In this document: positions 53,898-61,866 of the stretch, piece by piece
Layout: the number at the start of each line of letters is the position of its first letter
Position numbering within the stretch: the stretch's first letter is position 1
DNA from: Bacteroidales bacterium
Lineage (GTDB): Bacteria; Bacteroidota; Bacteroidia; Bacteroidales; UBA3824
DNA: 64,000 nucleotides
NCBI GenBank assembly: GCA_017541145.1
Contig: JAFXZT010000043.1
Span: 26,215 to 90,214 of the forward strand
Reading direction: 5' to 3'
Position numbers and translations under genes: made by a program
The notes under the pieces: model-generated
What the model saw: the letters and a program-made list of their open reading frames with translations, nothing else
What the model was told of the DNA's origin: nothing
Databases searched by the model: none

Positions 53898-54725
53898 ATG
53901 GATGAAGTTTTAAACATATCGGAAGAAGATTTTCGTCGGATTGTCAGTGCGGTACGTACTGCCAGCAAAGTAGACCTCATTCATTATGAACCTTTGTTGC
54001 TTTGTCATCGGTTTGAACGGTTTATGCAAATGCAGGGTTATTCTTCTGTAAGTGTATTGATTGAAAAAATCATGCAGGATAGGGTTTTTGTAGATATACT
54101 TTTGAATCGTATCCGAGTACAAACTACAGAGATGTTTCGTGACCCTCAGATGTGGCGTGAGTTGGATCAAAATGTTTTCCCGCGTCTTAAAGGTGAAAGT
54201 GTTATTAAAATCTGGGTTCCCGATGTGTGCGGCGACGACGAGCTTAATACTTTGCTCATCATGTTGGACCGCAACGATTTGCTCAGCAAGTCGATGGTTT
54301 ATGCCACTTCGGCATACGCAAAGGTTTTAGCAGATGTAAAAATCGGTCAGATTGATGCCAAGAAGTTGGAAATTAGTTTGGATAACTATTCAAGACTTGA
54401 GCCTAATGGCAGTATTGAAGGTTATTTTGAACGGTTGGACAAATATACATGTTTTTCATCGAAACTTCTGAGCAACGTGATATTTATAGAGCGTAGTTTG
54501 ATATTCGACAATCCGCCCGACAAAGGTTTCAATCTTGTGCTTTTCCGCAATAGGGCTTTAAATTACAGTCAGTATACAAGAAAAAGTATTATTGAGAAAT
54601 TGTACAAAAGTATGATTATTGGCGGATATTTTATTTTGGGTATCGGTGAAAATCTCAAAGGATTGGAGCAGGTAACAAATTTTGTATCGATGTCAAAAAC
54701 AGAAAATATATTTAGAAAGCTATAA
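53898..54725 (+). CDS. CheR-like protein that has lost the SAM-binding motif
   Basis: The 275-residue protein has the same length and layout as the CheR just upstream and keeps the anchor QTTEMFRDPQMW (about 75-86) and the C-terminal GGYFILGIGENL. The SAM-binding loop is replaced by VPDVCGDDE (about 107-115), lacking the glycine and glutamate pattern. YATD becomes YATS, and the CRN motif becomes LFRNRALNY. It therefore looks catalytically inactive. A regulatory or scaffold role beside the active enzyme is the simplest reading. It starts 5 bp after cheR and ends 11 bp before cheB. Confidence 0.8.
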   Translation: MDEVLNISEEDFRRIVSAVRTASKVDLIHYEPLLLCHRFERFMQMQGYSSVSVLIEKIMQDRVFVDILLNRIRVQTTEMFRDPQMWRELDQNVFPRLKGESVIKIWVPDVCGDDELNTLLIMLDRNDLLSKSMVYATSAYAKVLADVKIGQIDAKKLEISLDNYSRLEPNGSIEGYFERLDKYTCFSSKLLSNVIFIERSLIFDNPPDKGFNLVLFRNRALNYSQYTRKSIIEKLYKSMIIGGYFILGIGENLKGLEQVTNFVSMSKTENIFRKL

Positions 54726-54736
54726 AGTAAAAATCG

Positions 54737-55297
54737 ATGTTAGGTGTAGTAATTGGCGGATCAGCAGGAAGTTTTCCAATAGTAACAAACATCTTGGCTG
54801 CGCTTCCGAAAAATTATCCGTATCCGTTGTTTCTTTGTCTTCACAGATTGAAACACGTAAGAACGGGATTTGTGGAAGCTTTGAGCCTAAAGAGTGCTTT
54901 GCCTATTCATGAACCTCACGATAGAGAACAAGTTTTGCCGGGACATGTATATCTTGCTCCTGCAAATTATCACATGTATATCACAACTTCGGGTACTTGT
55001 ATTTCGCTTTCTACTGAGGAAGTTGTAAATCATTCAAGACCGTCTATTGATATTACATTTTGTTCGGCTGCCAAAACTTTTGGCTCAAAATGTGTAGGAA
55101 TACTTTTGTCCGGAGCTAATAAAGACGGTGCTCTCGGATGCAAAGCTATCAAAGATGCTGGTGCTACAGTAATTGTACAGGCTCCCGACGAGTGTCAGGT
55201 GCGTACAATGACTCTTGCTGCCATGAAAGCTACTACTGTGGATTTCGTTTTCTCCAGTCATCAGATTATAAGCTATTTACAGAAACTTAATGGTTAA
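54737..55297 (+). CDS. CheB-type protein-glutamate methylesterase, catalytic domain only
   Basis: The 186-residue protein is the CheB esterase domain without the N-terminal receiver domain. The catalytic Ser9 (GGSAGS), His36 (LCLHR) and Asp130 (LSGANKDGA) are all present, together with LPGHVYLAPANYHM and RPSIDITFCSAA. It removes methyl groups that CheR adds. With no receiver domain, it cannot be switched by phosphorylation from CheA and must be controlled another way. It lies between the pseudo-CheR gene and the GAF protein gene. Confidence 0.9.
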   Translation: MLGVVIGGSAGSFPIVTNILAALPKNYPYPLFLCLHRLKHVRTGFVEALSLKSALPIHEPHDREQVLPGHVYLAPANYHMYITTSGTCISLSTEEVVNHSRPSIDITFCSAAKTFGSKCVGILLSGANKDGALGCKAIKDAGATVIVQAPDECQVRTMTLAAMKATTVDFVFSSHQIISYLQKLNG

Positions 55298-55315
55298 TTT
55301 TTTAACAATAGGATT

Positions 55316-56119
55316 ATGAAATTATTCGAAAAAGGTCAACGGCATATTGTTGTTATTCTTGCGATATTCATTATTATATCTGCATGTTTTTTTATGGTGA
55401 CAGTTAATTATAGTTCAGAACATTTTGTTGAGGTTCGTAACTATTTTAAAATTTACCTCTTATTTGCTGTACTTAGTGCTATTGGCGTATTTATATATAC
55501 AAAGAGAAAGTTTTCGCAAGCTGAAAATATAGAAACTTCGTTGTTTAACCGTAAAGGTGTAGAAGCTGCGACTCTCAAACAAAAAGAGCAGGATAAAATC
55601 GACCGCGAAGAGCAGAAACGCAAAGCTTTGGAGCAAAAACGTTTAATCGAAGAAAAACTTCTTGAGATTACTTCCGGTCTTAACGAAGAAAACGAACTTG
55701 AACCTTTTTTCGACCGTTTGCTTATCAATGTTTCAAAACCTCTTGAGATTGTTCAAGGCGTGGCTTATATTTGGGACAAAGAAAAGCAACATTTCCGTAT
55801 TATAAGTACTTACGCTTATTATACTGATAAAACCGACCGAACTTTTGAGATAGGAGAGGGCATACCGGGACAAGTAGCAAAAGATCAGAAACTGCTTACT
55901 CTTGATAATGTGCCTGATAATTATATTCAGGTGGTTTCCGGTTTGGGTAACAGCTCGCCGAAACATCTTGTTGAAATTCCTTTGGTTGACAACAAACAAA
56001 CCATTGCAATTTTGGAATTGGCATCGTTCTCAAAACCGGAAGTTATTCAACAAGTATTCTTTACCGGTCTCAACGAAAGAATTTCTCACAAAATAGCAAG
56101 CATGATAGAAAAGTTATAA
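55316..56119 (+). CDS. Membrane protein with coiled coil and GAF domain
   Basis: The 267-residue protein has two membrane segments (about 10-28 and 46-62), a charged coiled coil (about 75-120, with KEQDKIDREEQKRKALEQKR) and a GAF domain (about 120-265) containing DNVPDNYIQVVSGLGNSSPK. The coil sits where CheR/CheB targets usually lie, between membrane and sensor domain. The GAF core aligns with that of the large sensor at 7444-9723. No enzymatic output is present. The stop codon overlaps the ispD start by one base, so the Che-like module and the following biosynthetic genes are coupled. Confidence 0.82.
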   Translation: MKLFEKGQRHIVVILAIFIIISACFFMVTVNYSSEHFVEVRNYFKIYLLFAVLSAIGVFIYTKRKFSQAENIETSLFNRKGVEAATLKQKEQDKIDREEQKRKALEQKRLIEEKLLEITSGLNEENELEPFFDRLLINVSKPLEIVQGVAYIWDKEKQHFRIISTYAYYTDKTDRTFEIGEGIPGQVAKDQKLLTLDNVPDNYIQVVSGLGNSSPKHLVEIPLVDNKQTIAILELASFSKPEVIQQVFFTGLNERISHKIASMIEKL

Positions 56120-56793
56120 TGAAACGTGCAGTAATTATTGTTGCCGGTGGTAAAGGTTTGAGAATGGGTACTTCTGTTCCAAAACAGTTTCTGCCGGTTG
56201 CAGGAATCCCTATTCTTTGTAGAACTGTCTTGAAATTCAAACAGTTTGATCCTACTATTGATATTTATTTAGCCTTGCCAAAATCTCATTTTGAAGTTTG
56301 GAAACAAGTTTCGTTGCCATATATTCCCGATGGGATGTGTACATTGGTGGAAGGCGGCGAAGAAAGATATTTCTCTGTAAAAAATGCATTAAATCAAGTA
56401 GCGGAAGATACTGATATTGTTGGTGTTCACGATGGTGTAAGACCTTTGGTATCCGTACATACAATTGCGATGGCATATTCTGAAGCGATGCTGAAAGGAA
56501 ATGCCGTACCGTGTATTGCTCCGCCCGAATCAATACGTTACGAAGACGAAGACGGAAGCAATCATCCTTTGGATCGCAACGCTGTAAAATTGATTCAGAC
56601 CCCGCAAGTTTTCCATTTTGATATTCTAAAAAAGGCATATCAGTTGCCTTATACTAAGGATTTTACCGATGATGCTTCTGTGGTAGAAAAATTCGGTGAA
56701 AAAATTAATCTCATTCAAGGTGATAAACAGAATATAAAAATTACTACCTTTGAGGACTTAAATTTCGCAGAATTTTTATTTAAAAAAGACTGA
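56119..56793 (+). CDS. ispD: 2-C-methyl-D-erythritol 4-phosphate cytidylyltransferase
   Basis: IspD adds CMP to methylerythritol phosphate in the non-mevalonate isoprenoid pathway. The 224-residue protein has the nucleotide-binding start VAGGKGLRMGTSVPKQF, then EGGEERYFSVKNAL, VGVHDGVRPLVS and FTDDASVVEKFGEKI, all family landmarks. It overlaps the GAF gene by one base and precedes tdk by 7 bp. Position in this operon rather than beside ispF or ispC is ordinary for Bacteroidota. Confidence 0.95.
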   Translation: MKRAVIIVAGGKGLRMGTSVPKQFLPVAGIPILCRTVLKFKQFDPTIDIYLALPKSHFEVWKQVSLPYIPDGMCTLVEGGEERYFSVKNALNQVAEDTDIVGVHDGVRPLVSVHTIAMAYSEAMLKGNAVPCIAPPESIRYEDEDGSNHPLDRNAVKLIQTPQVFHFDILKKAYQLPYTKDFTDDASVVEKFGEKINLIQGDKQNIKITTFEDLNFAEFLFKKD

Positions 56794-56800
56794 ATATCAA

Positions 56801-57409
56801 ATGTTTTTAGAAGTATCAAGACGTAGCGGAAGCATCGAAATTGTTACGGGGTCGATGTTTTCCGGTAAGACAGAAGAGTTAATCCGACGGCTGAAACGTG
56901 CTAAGATTGCGGGACTTGTAACCAAAATCTTCAAGCCGAAAACCGACAATCGTTATTCAGCTGACAATGTTGTGTCTCATGACCGAAATCTTATTGAGTC
57001 AGTTGCCGTAAAACTTTCTTCCGACATCCTTGCTCTTGCCGGAGATGCTCAAGTTCTCGGTATTGACGAAGCTCAATTCTTTGATATGGAGCTTGTTGAC
57101 GTTTGTCGTACATTGGCTCGCAGAGGTGTACGCGTTATTATTGCCGGTTTGGATATGGATTTTCTCGGCAGACCGTTTGGCCCGATGGCTAATTTGATGG
57201 CTATTGCCGACGATGTCGCTAAAGTACATGCTATTTGTACCCGTTGCGGTAGCTTGGCATTATATTCTCACCGTCTTACTCATGATTGCAATCTTGTTGC
57301 ACTTGGTGAAAAAGATTCTTACGAACCTTTGTGCCGTGAATGTTTCCTCAAAGCATTGGCTGCAAAAAATGTTGTTCCTTCTCTTGATGAAAGTAATTCA
57401 ATTAATTAG
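56801..57409 (+). CDS. tdk: Thymidine kinase (type II)
   Basis: Tdk phosphorylates thymidine to dTMP in the salvage pathway. The 202-residue protein has the P-loop GSMFSGKTEELIRRLKRA (about 16-33), the DEAQFF motif (about 88-93), the lasso-loop segment AGLDMDFLGRPFGP and the zinc-binding pairs CTRCG and CREC. It ends 23 bp inside the yidD gene that follows in another frame, so translation is probably coupled. Confidence 0.96.
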   Translation: MFLEVSRRSGSIEIVTGSMFSGKTEELIRRLKRAKIAGLVTKIFKPKTDNRYSADNVVSHDRNLIESVAVKLSSDILALAGDAQVLGIDEAQFFDMELVDVCRTLARRGVRVIIAGLDMDFLGRPFGPMANLMAIADDVAKVHAICTRCGSLALYSHRLTHDCNLVALGEKDSYEPLCRECFLKALAAKNVVPSLDESNSIN

Positions 57410-57677
57410 AAAAATATTTTTACTGCCGGTATTTATATACCGTGCAGTAATTTCTCCTATATTACCCGATGCATGTCGTCACAGTCCCACTTGTTCGCAA
57501 TATTGCATACAAGCGGTAATGAAACACGGCATTTTCGTCGGTTTTTTCCTCGCTGCTTTCCGTATTTTGCGTTGCAATCCTTGGGGAACTTGCGGAATAG
57601 ATCCCGTACCCGAAAAAGGCGAAGTTTGGAAATATATCAAAAGCTTCTTCTCAAAGAAAAACAAGTCAGAAAAATAA
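57387..57677 (+). CDS. yidD: Membrane protein insertion efficiency factor YidD
   Basis: From the ATG at 57387 the product is 96 residues, the usual YidD length; the frame upstream of it is open but lies inside tdk. The motifs RHSPTCSQYCIQAVMKHG and AFRILRCNPWGTCGIDPVP define the family. YidD is a small membrane-associated protein thought to aid YidC-mediated insertion. It overlaps tdk by 23 bp. rnpA and yidC, its frequent neighbours, are not here. Confidence 0.93.
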   Translation: MKVIQLIRKIFLLPVFIYRAVISPILPDACRHSPTCSQYCIQAVMKHGIFVGFFLAAFRILRCNPWGTCGIDPVPEKGEVWKYIKSFFSKKNKSEK

Positions 57678-57693
57678 TTGTCGTTTTTTACTT

Positions 57694-58785
57694 TTATTTC
57701 AATTCGTTTTCTTTATACAATCTTATTGCCTCTTCAAAAGATTTTTGACCGTTGTGATATTTCGGGTAAAGATCGTATGTCGTATTTATAATATCTTCTA
57801 TCGCTGTACCAAAATCAAATGTAGCATTCTTAAAACTGTTAACATCGATACCCATACGTTTTACAAGGTCAAAATTATAGTCCGAATATCCTATTACATC
57901 GGCTACGGATGGCGAAAATTTAAAATTGCTGTCGTGTAATCTCAGACCGCTGAGATCTTTTAAATCTCGTTTCAAATCCATTTTTACACAAAGTTCTGCC
58001 AATACATACGCTTCCAAAGGCCAATCTTCTTCGTAAAACGGAATTACTTGTTTCTCTATAATCAGATTGTCTTGAAAATCGTATCCTTTGATTACTGACG
58101 GTAAGAAATTTTCAAGAGCTTTGGTATTTTCTACCGAGATATAAAAATCGTTGCAACGGTGATACATGTAAATACCGTTTGGGATGTACAGTGAAGTGCT
58201 TTTTAGCGGTGAATTTTCCGTTTTCAACAAATATTGTTCGTATTCAGTCGGCAAAATATTATCTTCCTCGTTCAGATAAGGTTCTGTAGTTGAGAAAGTA
58301 TCAGTAATCACATAGTCAGAACCCAAATCCCTGAGAGTCTTTATAAGAGAAATTGCCAAACGGGTATAATTGCAACGGTATGCAGGAGCCGATTTCAATG
58401 TATATTTTGAATCGAAATTATAATTTTCTTTCAATATAATATCATCGCTACTGTCATAAATACTGCGGTAACTCTTTTTACGAAAATGATTTGCAAAGTC
58501 ACGCAACGAATTTTTTTCTGACAATGCATATATTTTTTCTGTATAAAAAGTATTTGGTGATATCTTGGAAATTTTTTCTGCTGCGTCACTCAGTTCCGAA
58601 AATGTGTAATCGTTTTTACGTTTGTCTATTCGGAACACTGTATCATCTATAAATCTTGCAATACGTATATCACGCTTTATATGATTAAGATTTTCAGGTA
58701 CTTCCAATAATACTTTTTCTCCGTTGTATGCTAAAAGCAATGCCGAAAAAGCATCTGTTAAGGATTTGAATTTGAATTTGAACAT
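57694..58785 (-). CDS. Unknown cytoplasmic protein
   Basis: I do not recognise this protein. From the preferred ATG at 58785 it has 363 residues; an upstream ATG at 58806 overlaps the -7 box of its own promoter and is less likely. It is soluble, mixed helix and strand, with no signal peptide or membrane segment. The visible landmarks are LRDLGSDYVITDTFSTTEPYL, a central IYMYHRCNDFYISVENTKALENFL and a C-terminal FDFGTAIEDIINTTYDLYPKY. The gene is divergent from the Ig-like lipoprotein gene and convergent with yidD. Confidence 0.65.
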   Translation of the reverse strand: MFKFKFKSLTDAFSALLLAYNGEKVLLEVPENLNHIKRDIRIARFIDDTVFRIDKRKNDYTFSELSDAAEKISKISPNTFYTEKIYALSEKNSLRDFANHFRKKSYRSIYDSSDDIILKENYNFDSKYTLKSAPAYRCNYTRLAISLIKTLRDLGSDYVITDTFSTTEPYLNEEDNILPTEYEQYLLKTENSPLKSTSLYIPNGIYMYHRCNDFYISVENTKALENFLPSVIKGYDFQDNLIIEKQVIPFYEEDWPLEAYVLAELCVKMDLKRDLKDLSGLRLHDSNFKFSPSVADVIGYSDYNFDLVKRMGIDVNSFKNATFDFGTAIEDIINTTYDLYPKYHNGQKSFEEAIRLYKENELK

Positions 58786-58802
58786 TTTAATTGCTAATTT
58801 TG
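58771..58802 (+). promoter_or_regulatory. Promoter of the Ig-like lipoprotein gene
   Basis: TTTG (58771-58774), a 20-bp spacer and TAATTTTG (58795-58802) match the consensus. The leader is about 16 nt to the ATG at 58824. The box lies back-to-back with the minus-strand -7 box at 58804-58811. Confidence 0.75.
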
Positions 58803-58803
58803 C

Positions 58804-58834
58804 CAAAAATATGAAATTCTATAATGACTTCAAA
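58804..58834 (-). promoter_or_regulatory. Promoter of the unknown minus-strand gene
   Basis: On the minus strand TTTG (58834-58831), a 19-bp spacer and TATTTTTG (58811-58804) match the consensus. The start near 58799 lies after the ATG at 58806, which supports the start at 58785. Confidence 0.7.
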
Positions 58835-61787
58835 AATAAAAAATAGTATTTTCGCTTTAGGCATGATTACTTTGATAGTTTTCATGACTTTTTCTTGCGC
58901 TCAGATTGGCTCTGTTACAGGTGGTGATAAAGATACTGCCGCGCCTAATCTCAAAAAAAGCAGACCTGTAATTTATTCTGCGGAATATGACGGTAAAAAG
59001 GTAAAAATCAAATTCGATGAATATTACCAGTTGGACAATGCGGAAACCAAATTCCTAATGTCGCCGCCGCATGATAGTCTGAAACCGAAAATCAAAACAA
59101 AAGGTAAATGGCTTGTAGTTAAGTTCAAAGAGAAACTCAAAGACGATACTACATATACACTTCAGTTTTTCGACGCTATAAAAGATTTCAATGAGGGTAA
59201 CAAAATCGAGAATTTCAATTTTGTATTCTCTACGGGCAATGTTTGTGACTCGTTTGCAGTTGCAGGTCAAATTCTTGACGGTCAAACTCTTGAATGTCAG
59301 AAAGAAATGCTTGTAGGTTTGTATGGTGAACAAACCGATTTCTTAGATTCTGTTCCTATCAAACAAAAGCCGGATTATATTACAAGAACAGATACAGCCG
59401 GACGTTTCAAAATCGACAACGTTATTCCGGGACGTTACAAGGTCTTTGCTATGACTGATATCAACGAATCGCAACGTTTCGATCTTGAAAATGAGAAAAT
59501 TGCTTTCCTCAAAACCATTATCGAAACCAAGGCTGAACGTGTTAGAAAGGTGGATTCTCTGCCTGCCGGTACTATTTTGCACCTTGGCGAAAAGGGTCAC
59601 AGAATTCTGGATACTCTTTTAACAGATTCCGTTATCGTTCAAGATTTACTTTATACCACTCCTAACAACTTGTTGTTATTCAGTTTTGAAGAAGTTCACC
59701 TTATACAATATATCACAGACCGCAGTCGTGATATGCGTTCACGTTTCAAAATCAATTTCAACAAGACTGTCGGTCAGGATTCCGTAATTATTACTTATGT
59801 TGACGATACTCTCAAAAGCCCGAAAATGATTTACGATTTCAACAAAAACCGTGATTCTTTGATTGTATGGCTTACCGATACTACCGATATCAACAATGAT
59901 ACTCTTGAAGTAAGAGTTTCGTTCCCTACACTCGATAGTTTAAATAATCCTATCGTTGAGACTGATACTCTGAGTGTAAGATTCAAAAACAAAAAAGCAG
60001 GTAAAGGCAAAAAAGAAGAGAAACAAGAAGACACCGGAATCGATAGCCTCAGTTTCCGTTTGAAAACCAATTTCAGCGGCGATTTCGATATCAACGCATC
60101 TGTCAATATCCAAGTTCCGATTGTTTACGACAAAATAGATACTTCGCTTCTGAAACTTTACGAAGTTGTTGACAGTAGTTTTGTTGACGATATGAACAAC
60201 AAAATTATGAAGGCTGCAAGATTAGATTCTGCAAATTACCGTTTGATATTCAAACGTCCTATTTTGGGTGACATCGTTTTCTATCCTACAGATTCCATTG
60301 TAAGACCCGATTGGTACAGAGCAGTTTACAGTAAAAACCGTGATACAGTTGATATCGAAGTATTGGATTCGGCTATGATTCGCAAATCCAAATTCTCAAA
60401 CCTCTTGAAATACAAGAACGACTATTATTTGGGACAAGTTCAGAAAATCAGAGATTCTGTCTCAACCGAAATTATCAATCAGTCAATCATTTCATACAGT
60501 CGTCCGTCGCATGATACAATCAAAATCCTCTTGGAGAAAGTTCCGACTCGTGGGGTAGAAGTATCACCTATCAACCTTGAAAAATTCCCGGAAGACGGTA
60601 TACAAGTATTGCAAGACAAAGACCATATCACATTGTTGTTGCGCGATACTGCCGCTGTCAACAAAGATACTCTCGTATTGAAATTCAATACTTTTGACCG
60701 TATGATTATCAATCCGAGAAACCAAAAACTTCAGGAACGCAATTTGAAAGATACATTGTTTGCTATCTACAAAATCAAATTCCAACGCCCGAAAAGTCAG
60801 CAGCTTATCGGTACTGATACAATGCAATTCGTATTTGAACGCAAATTGCAAACCTCGCCATCGGTTTCTATCGTAACATTCCCCGAAAAAGGTAATTCAT
60901 GGTATCAAAGCTTTATCAACAACAATCGTGATACTTTTACAATAGTTACCACCGATCCCGATATTGCAAAACTTGATACAATTCCTTATGCACTTTCGTA
61001 TCAGACTTTTGATAACAAAGAAAATATAATTACAAAAACAGATACACTTGAATTTGTACGTCCTAAACTTGACAACAAGTCAAACGACAAAGGAGGCGGA
61101 AGAAGACGCAAATCAGATGTCGGACTCCAAAATCAAAAAGAAAACGAAGAAGCTAAAAAAAATATGTTCACTGCAACACTCTTATTTGAAAAACATTACG
61201 AAATAACTGTTGACAGCATGAACTCAAAAAACAGAGTTTTAACCGCTGAATTCGAGCCGGAAAAACAATATCAGTTAATGATAGACGATTCCACATTTAC
61301 ATCGGTTTACAATACACCAAACCTTTACGTATTATCAAGCGCAAAAACTCGCGGTCTTGACTATTACGGCAAAATCACAATCAATCTTTCTAACATCGGA
61401 TACATCGAACATTTCCCCGACATTCAAGAAGACTTGCCGCCGTTTGCTGAAATAGATACCGCAAGAACATTACGACGCAAAATCAATGCGCGGGATACAT
61501 TACCCGTTCAATATACATCTATCGAGCAGGGACAAGTATTAGTCTGCCTTTGCAACAACAAAGGAGAAATAAAATATTCAAAATACGTAAAAGCCGACGG
61601 ACCTGTAGATTTCGATTTTATATTACCCGCTGATTACAAAGTAATATTAATACACGATATCAACAGCAACGGCAAATGGGATACAGGTAAATACCTCAAC
61701 AATCAATACCCAGAACGTGTTGTAGAATTCCCCAAGCCCCAAACCGTAAAATCAAAATGGCAAACGCAGGTGGATTGGAAATTGTGA
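58824..61787 (+). CDS. Large Ig-like domain lipoprotein
   Basis: The 987-residue protein has a lipoprotein signal peptide with Cys near residue 25 (TFSCAQIG), then the GSVTGGDKDTAAP start typical of a Bacteroidota Ig-like-domain lipoprotein family. The first domain (about 38-135) reads as a Big_5-like Ig fold (VKIKFDEYYQL...LVVKFKEKLKDDTTYTLQF). A carboxypeptidase-regulatory-like domain (about 140-220) follows, then about 700 residues of repeated beta-rich segments with a charged linker near 750-790. It is probably anchored to the outer membrane; its role is unknown. Size and layout are normal for the family. Confidence 0.8.
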   Translation: MTSKIKNSIFALGMITLIVFMTFSCAQIGSVTGGDKDTAAPNLKKSRPVIYSAEYDGKKVKIKFDEYYQLDNAETKFLMSPPHDSLKPKIKTKGKWLVVKFKEKLKDDTTYTLQFFDAIKDFNEGNKIENFNFVFSTGNVCDSFAVAGQILDGQTLECQKEMLVGLYGEQTDFLDSVPIKQKPDYITRTDTAGRFKIDNVIPGRYKVFAMTDINESQRFDLENEKIAFLKTIIETKAERVRKVDSLPAGTILHLGEKGHRILDTLLTDSVIVQDLLYTTPNNLLLFSFEEVHLIQYITDRSRDMRSRFKINFNKTVGQDSVIITYVDDTLKSPKMIYDFNKNRDSLIVWLTDTTDINNDTLEVRVSFPTLDSLNNPIVETDTLSVRFKNKKAGKGKKEEKQEDTGIDSLSFRLKTNFSGDFDINASVNIQVPIVYDKIDTSLLKLYEVVDSSFVDDMNNKIMKAARLDSANYRLIFKRPILGDIVFYPTDSIVRPDWYRAVYSKNRDTVDIEVLDSAMIRKSKFSNLLKYKNDYYLGQVQKIRDSVSTEIINQSIISYSRPSHDTIKILLEKVPTRGVEVSPINLEKFPEDGIQVLQDKDHITLLLRDTAAVNKDTLVLKFNTFDRMIINPRNQKLQERNLKDTLFAIYKIKFQRPKSQQLIGTDTMQFVFERKLQTSPSVSIVTFPEKGNSWYQSFINNNRDTFTIVTTDPDIAKLDTIPYALSYQTFDNKENIITKTDTLEFVRPKLDNKSNDKGGGRRRKSDVGLQNQKENEEAKKNMFTATLLFEKHYEITVDSMNSKNRVLTAEFEPEKQYQLMIDDSTFTSVYNTPNLYVLSSAKTRGLDYYGKITINLSNIGYIEHFPDIQEDLPPFAEIDTARTLRRKINARDTLPVQYTSIEQGQVLVCLCNNKGEIKYSKYVKADGPVDFDFILPADYKVILIHDINSNGKWDTGKYLNNQYPERVVEFPKPQTVKSKWQTQVDWKL

Positions 61788-61813
61788 TGTCAAAATAAAA
61801 TTGTATACACATC

Positions 61814-61840
61814 GTAGAGCCGCGATGCTCGCGGCTCTAC
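61814..61840. repeat. GTAGAG palindrome family copy, GAGCCG subtype
   Basis: Perfect 12-bp arms GTAGAGCCGCGA (61814-61825) and TCGCGGCTCTAC (61829-61840) enclose TGC, 27 bp before the radA start. Confidence 0.92.
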
Positions 61841-61866
61841 ATCTTTATAAAAACAAACAAAAAACA

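Noticed and set aside
57204..57386. N-terminal extension of yidD
   Set aside because: It lies inside tdk in another frame; the ATG at 57387 gives the normal 96-residue YidD.
61801..61866. Longer N-terminus for radA
   Set aside because: The extra 22 codons translate a GTAGAG palindrome; the zinc finger starts shortly after the ATG at 61867, as in the family.
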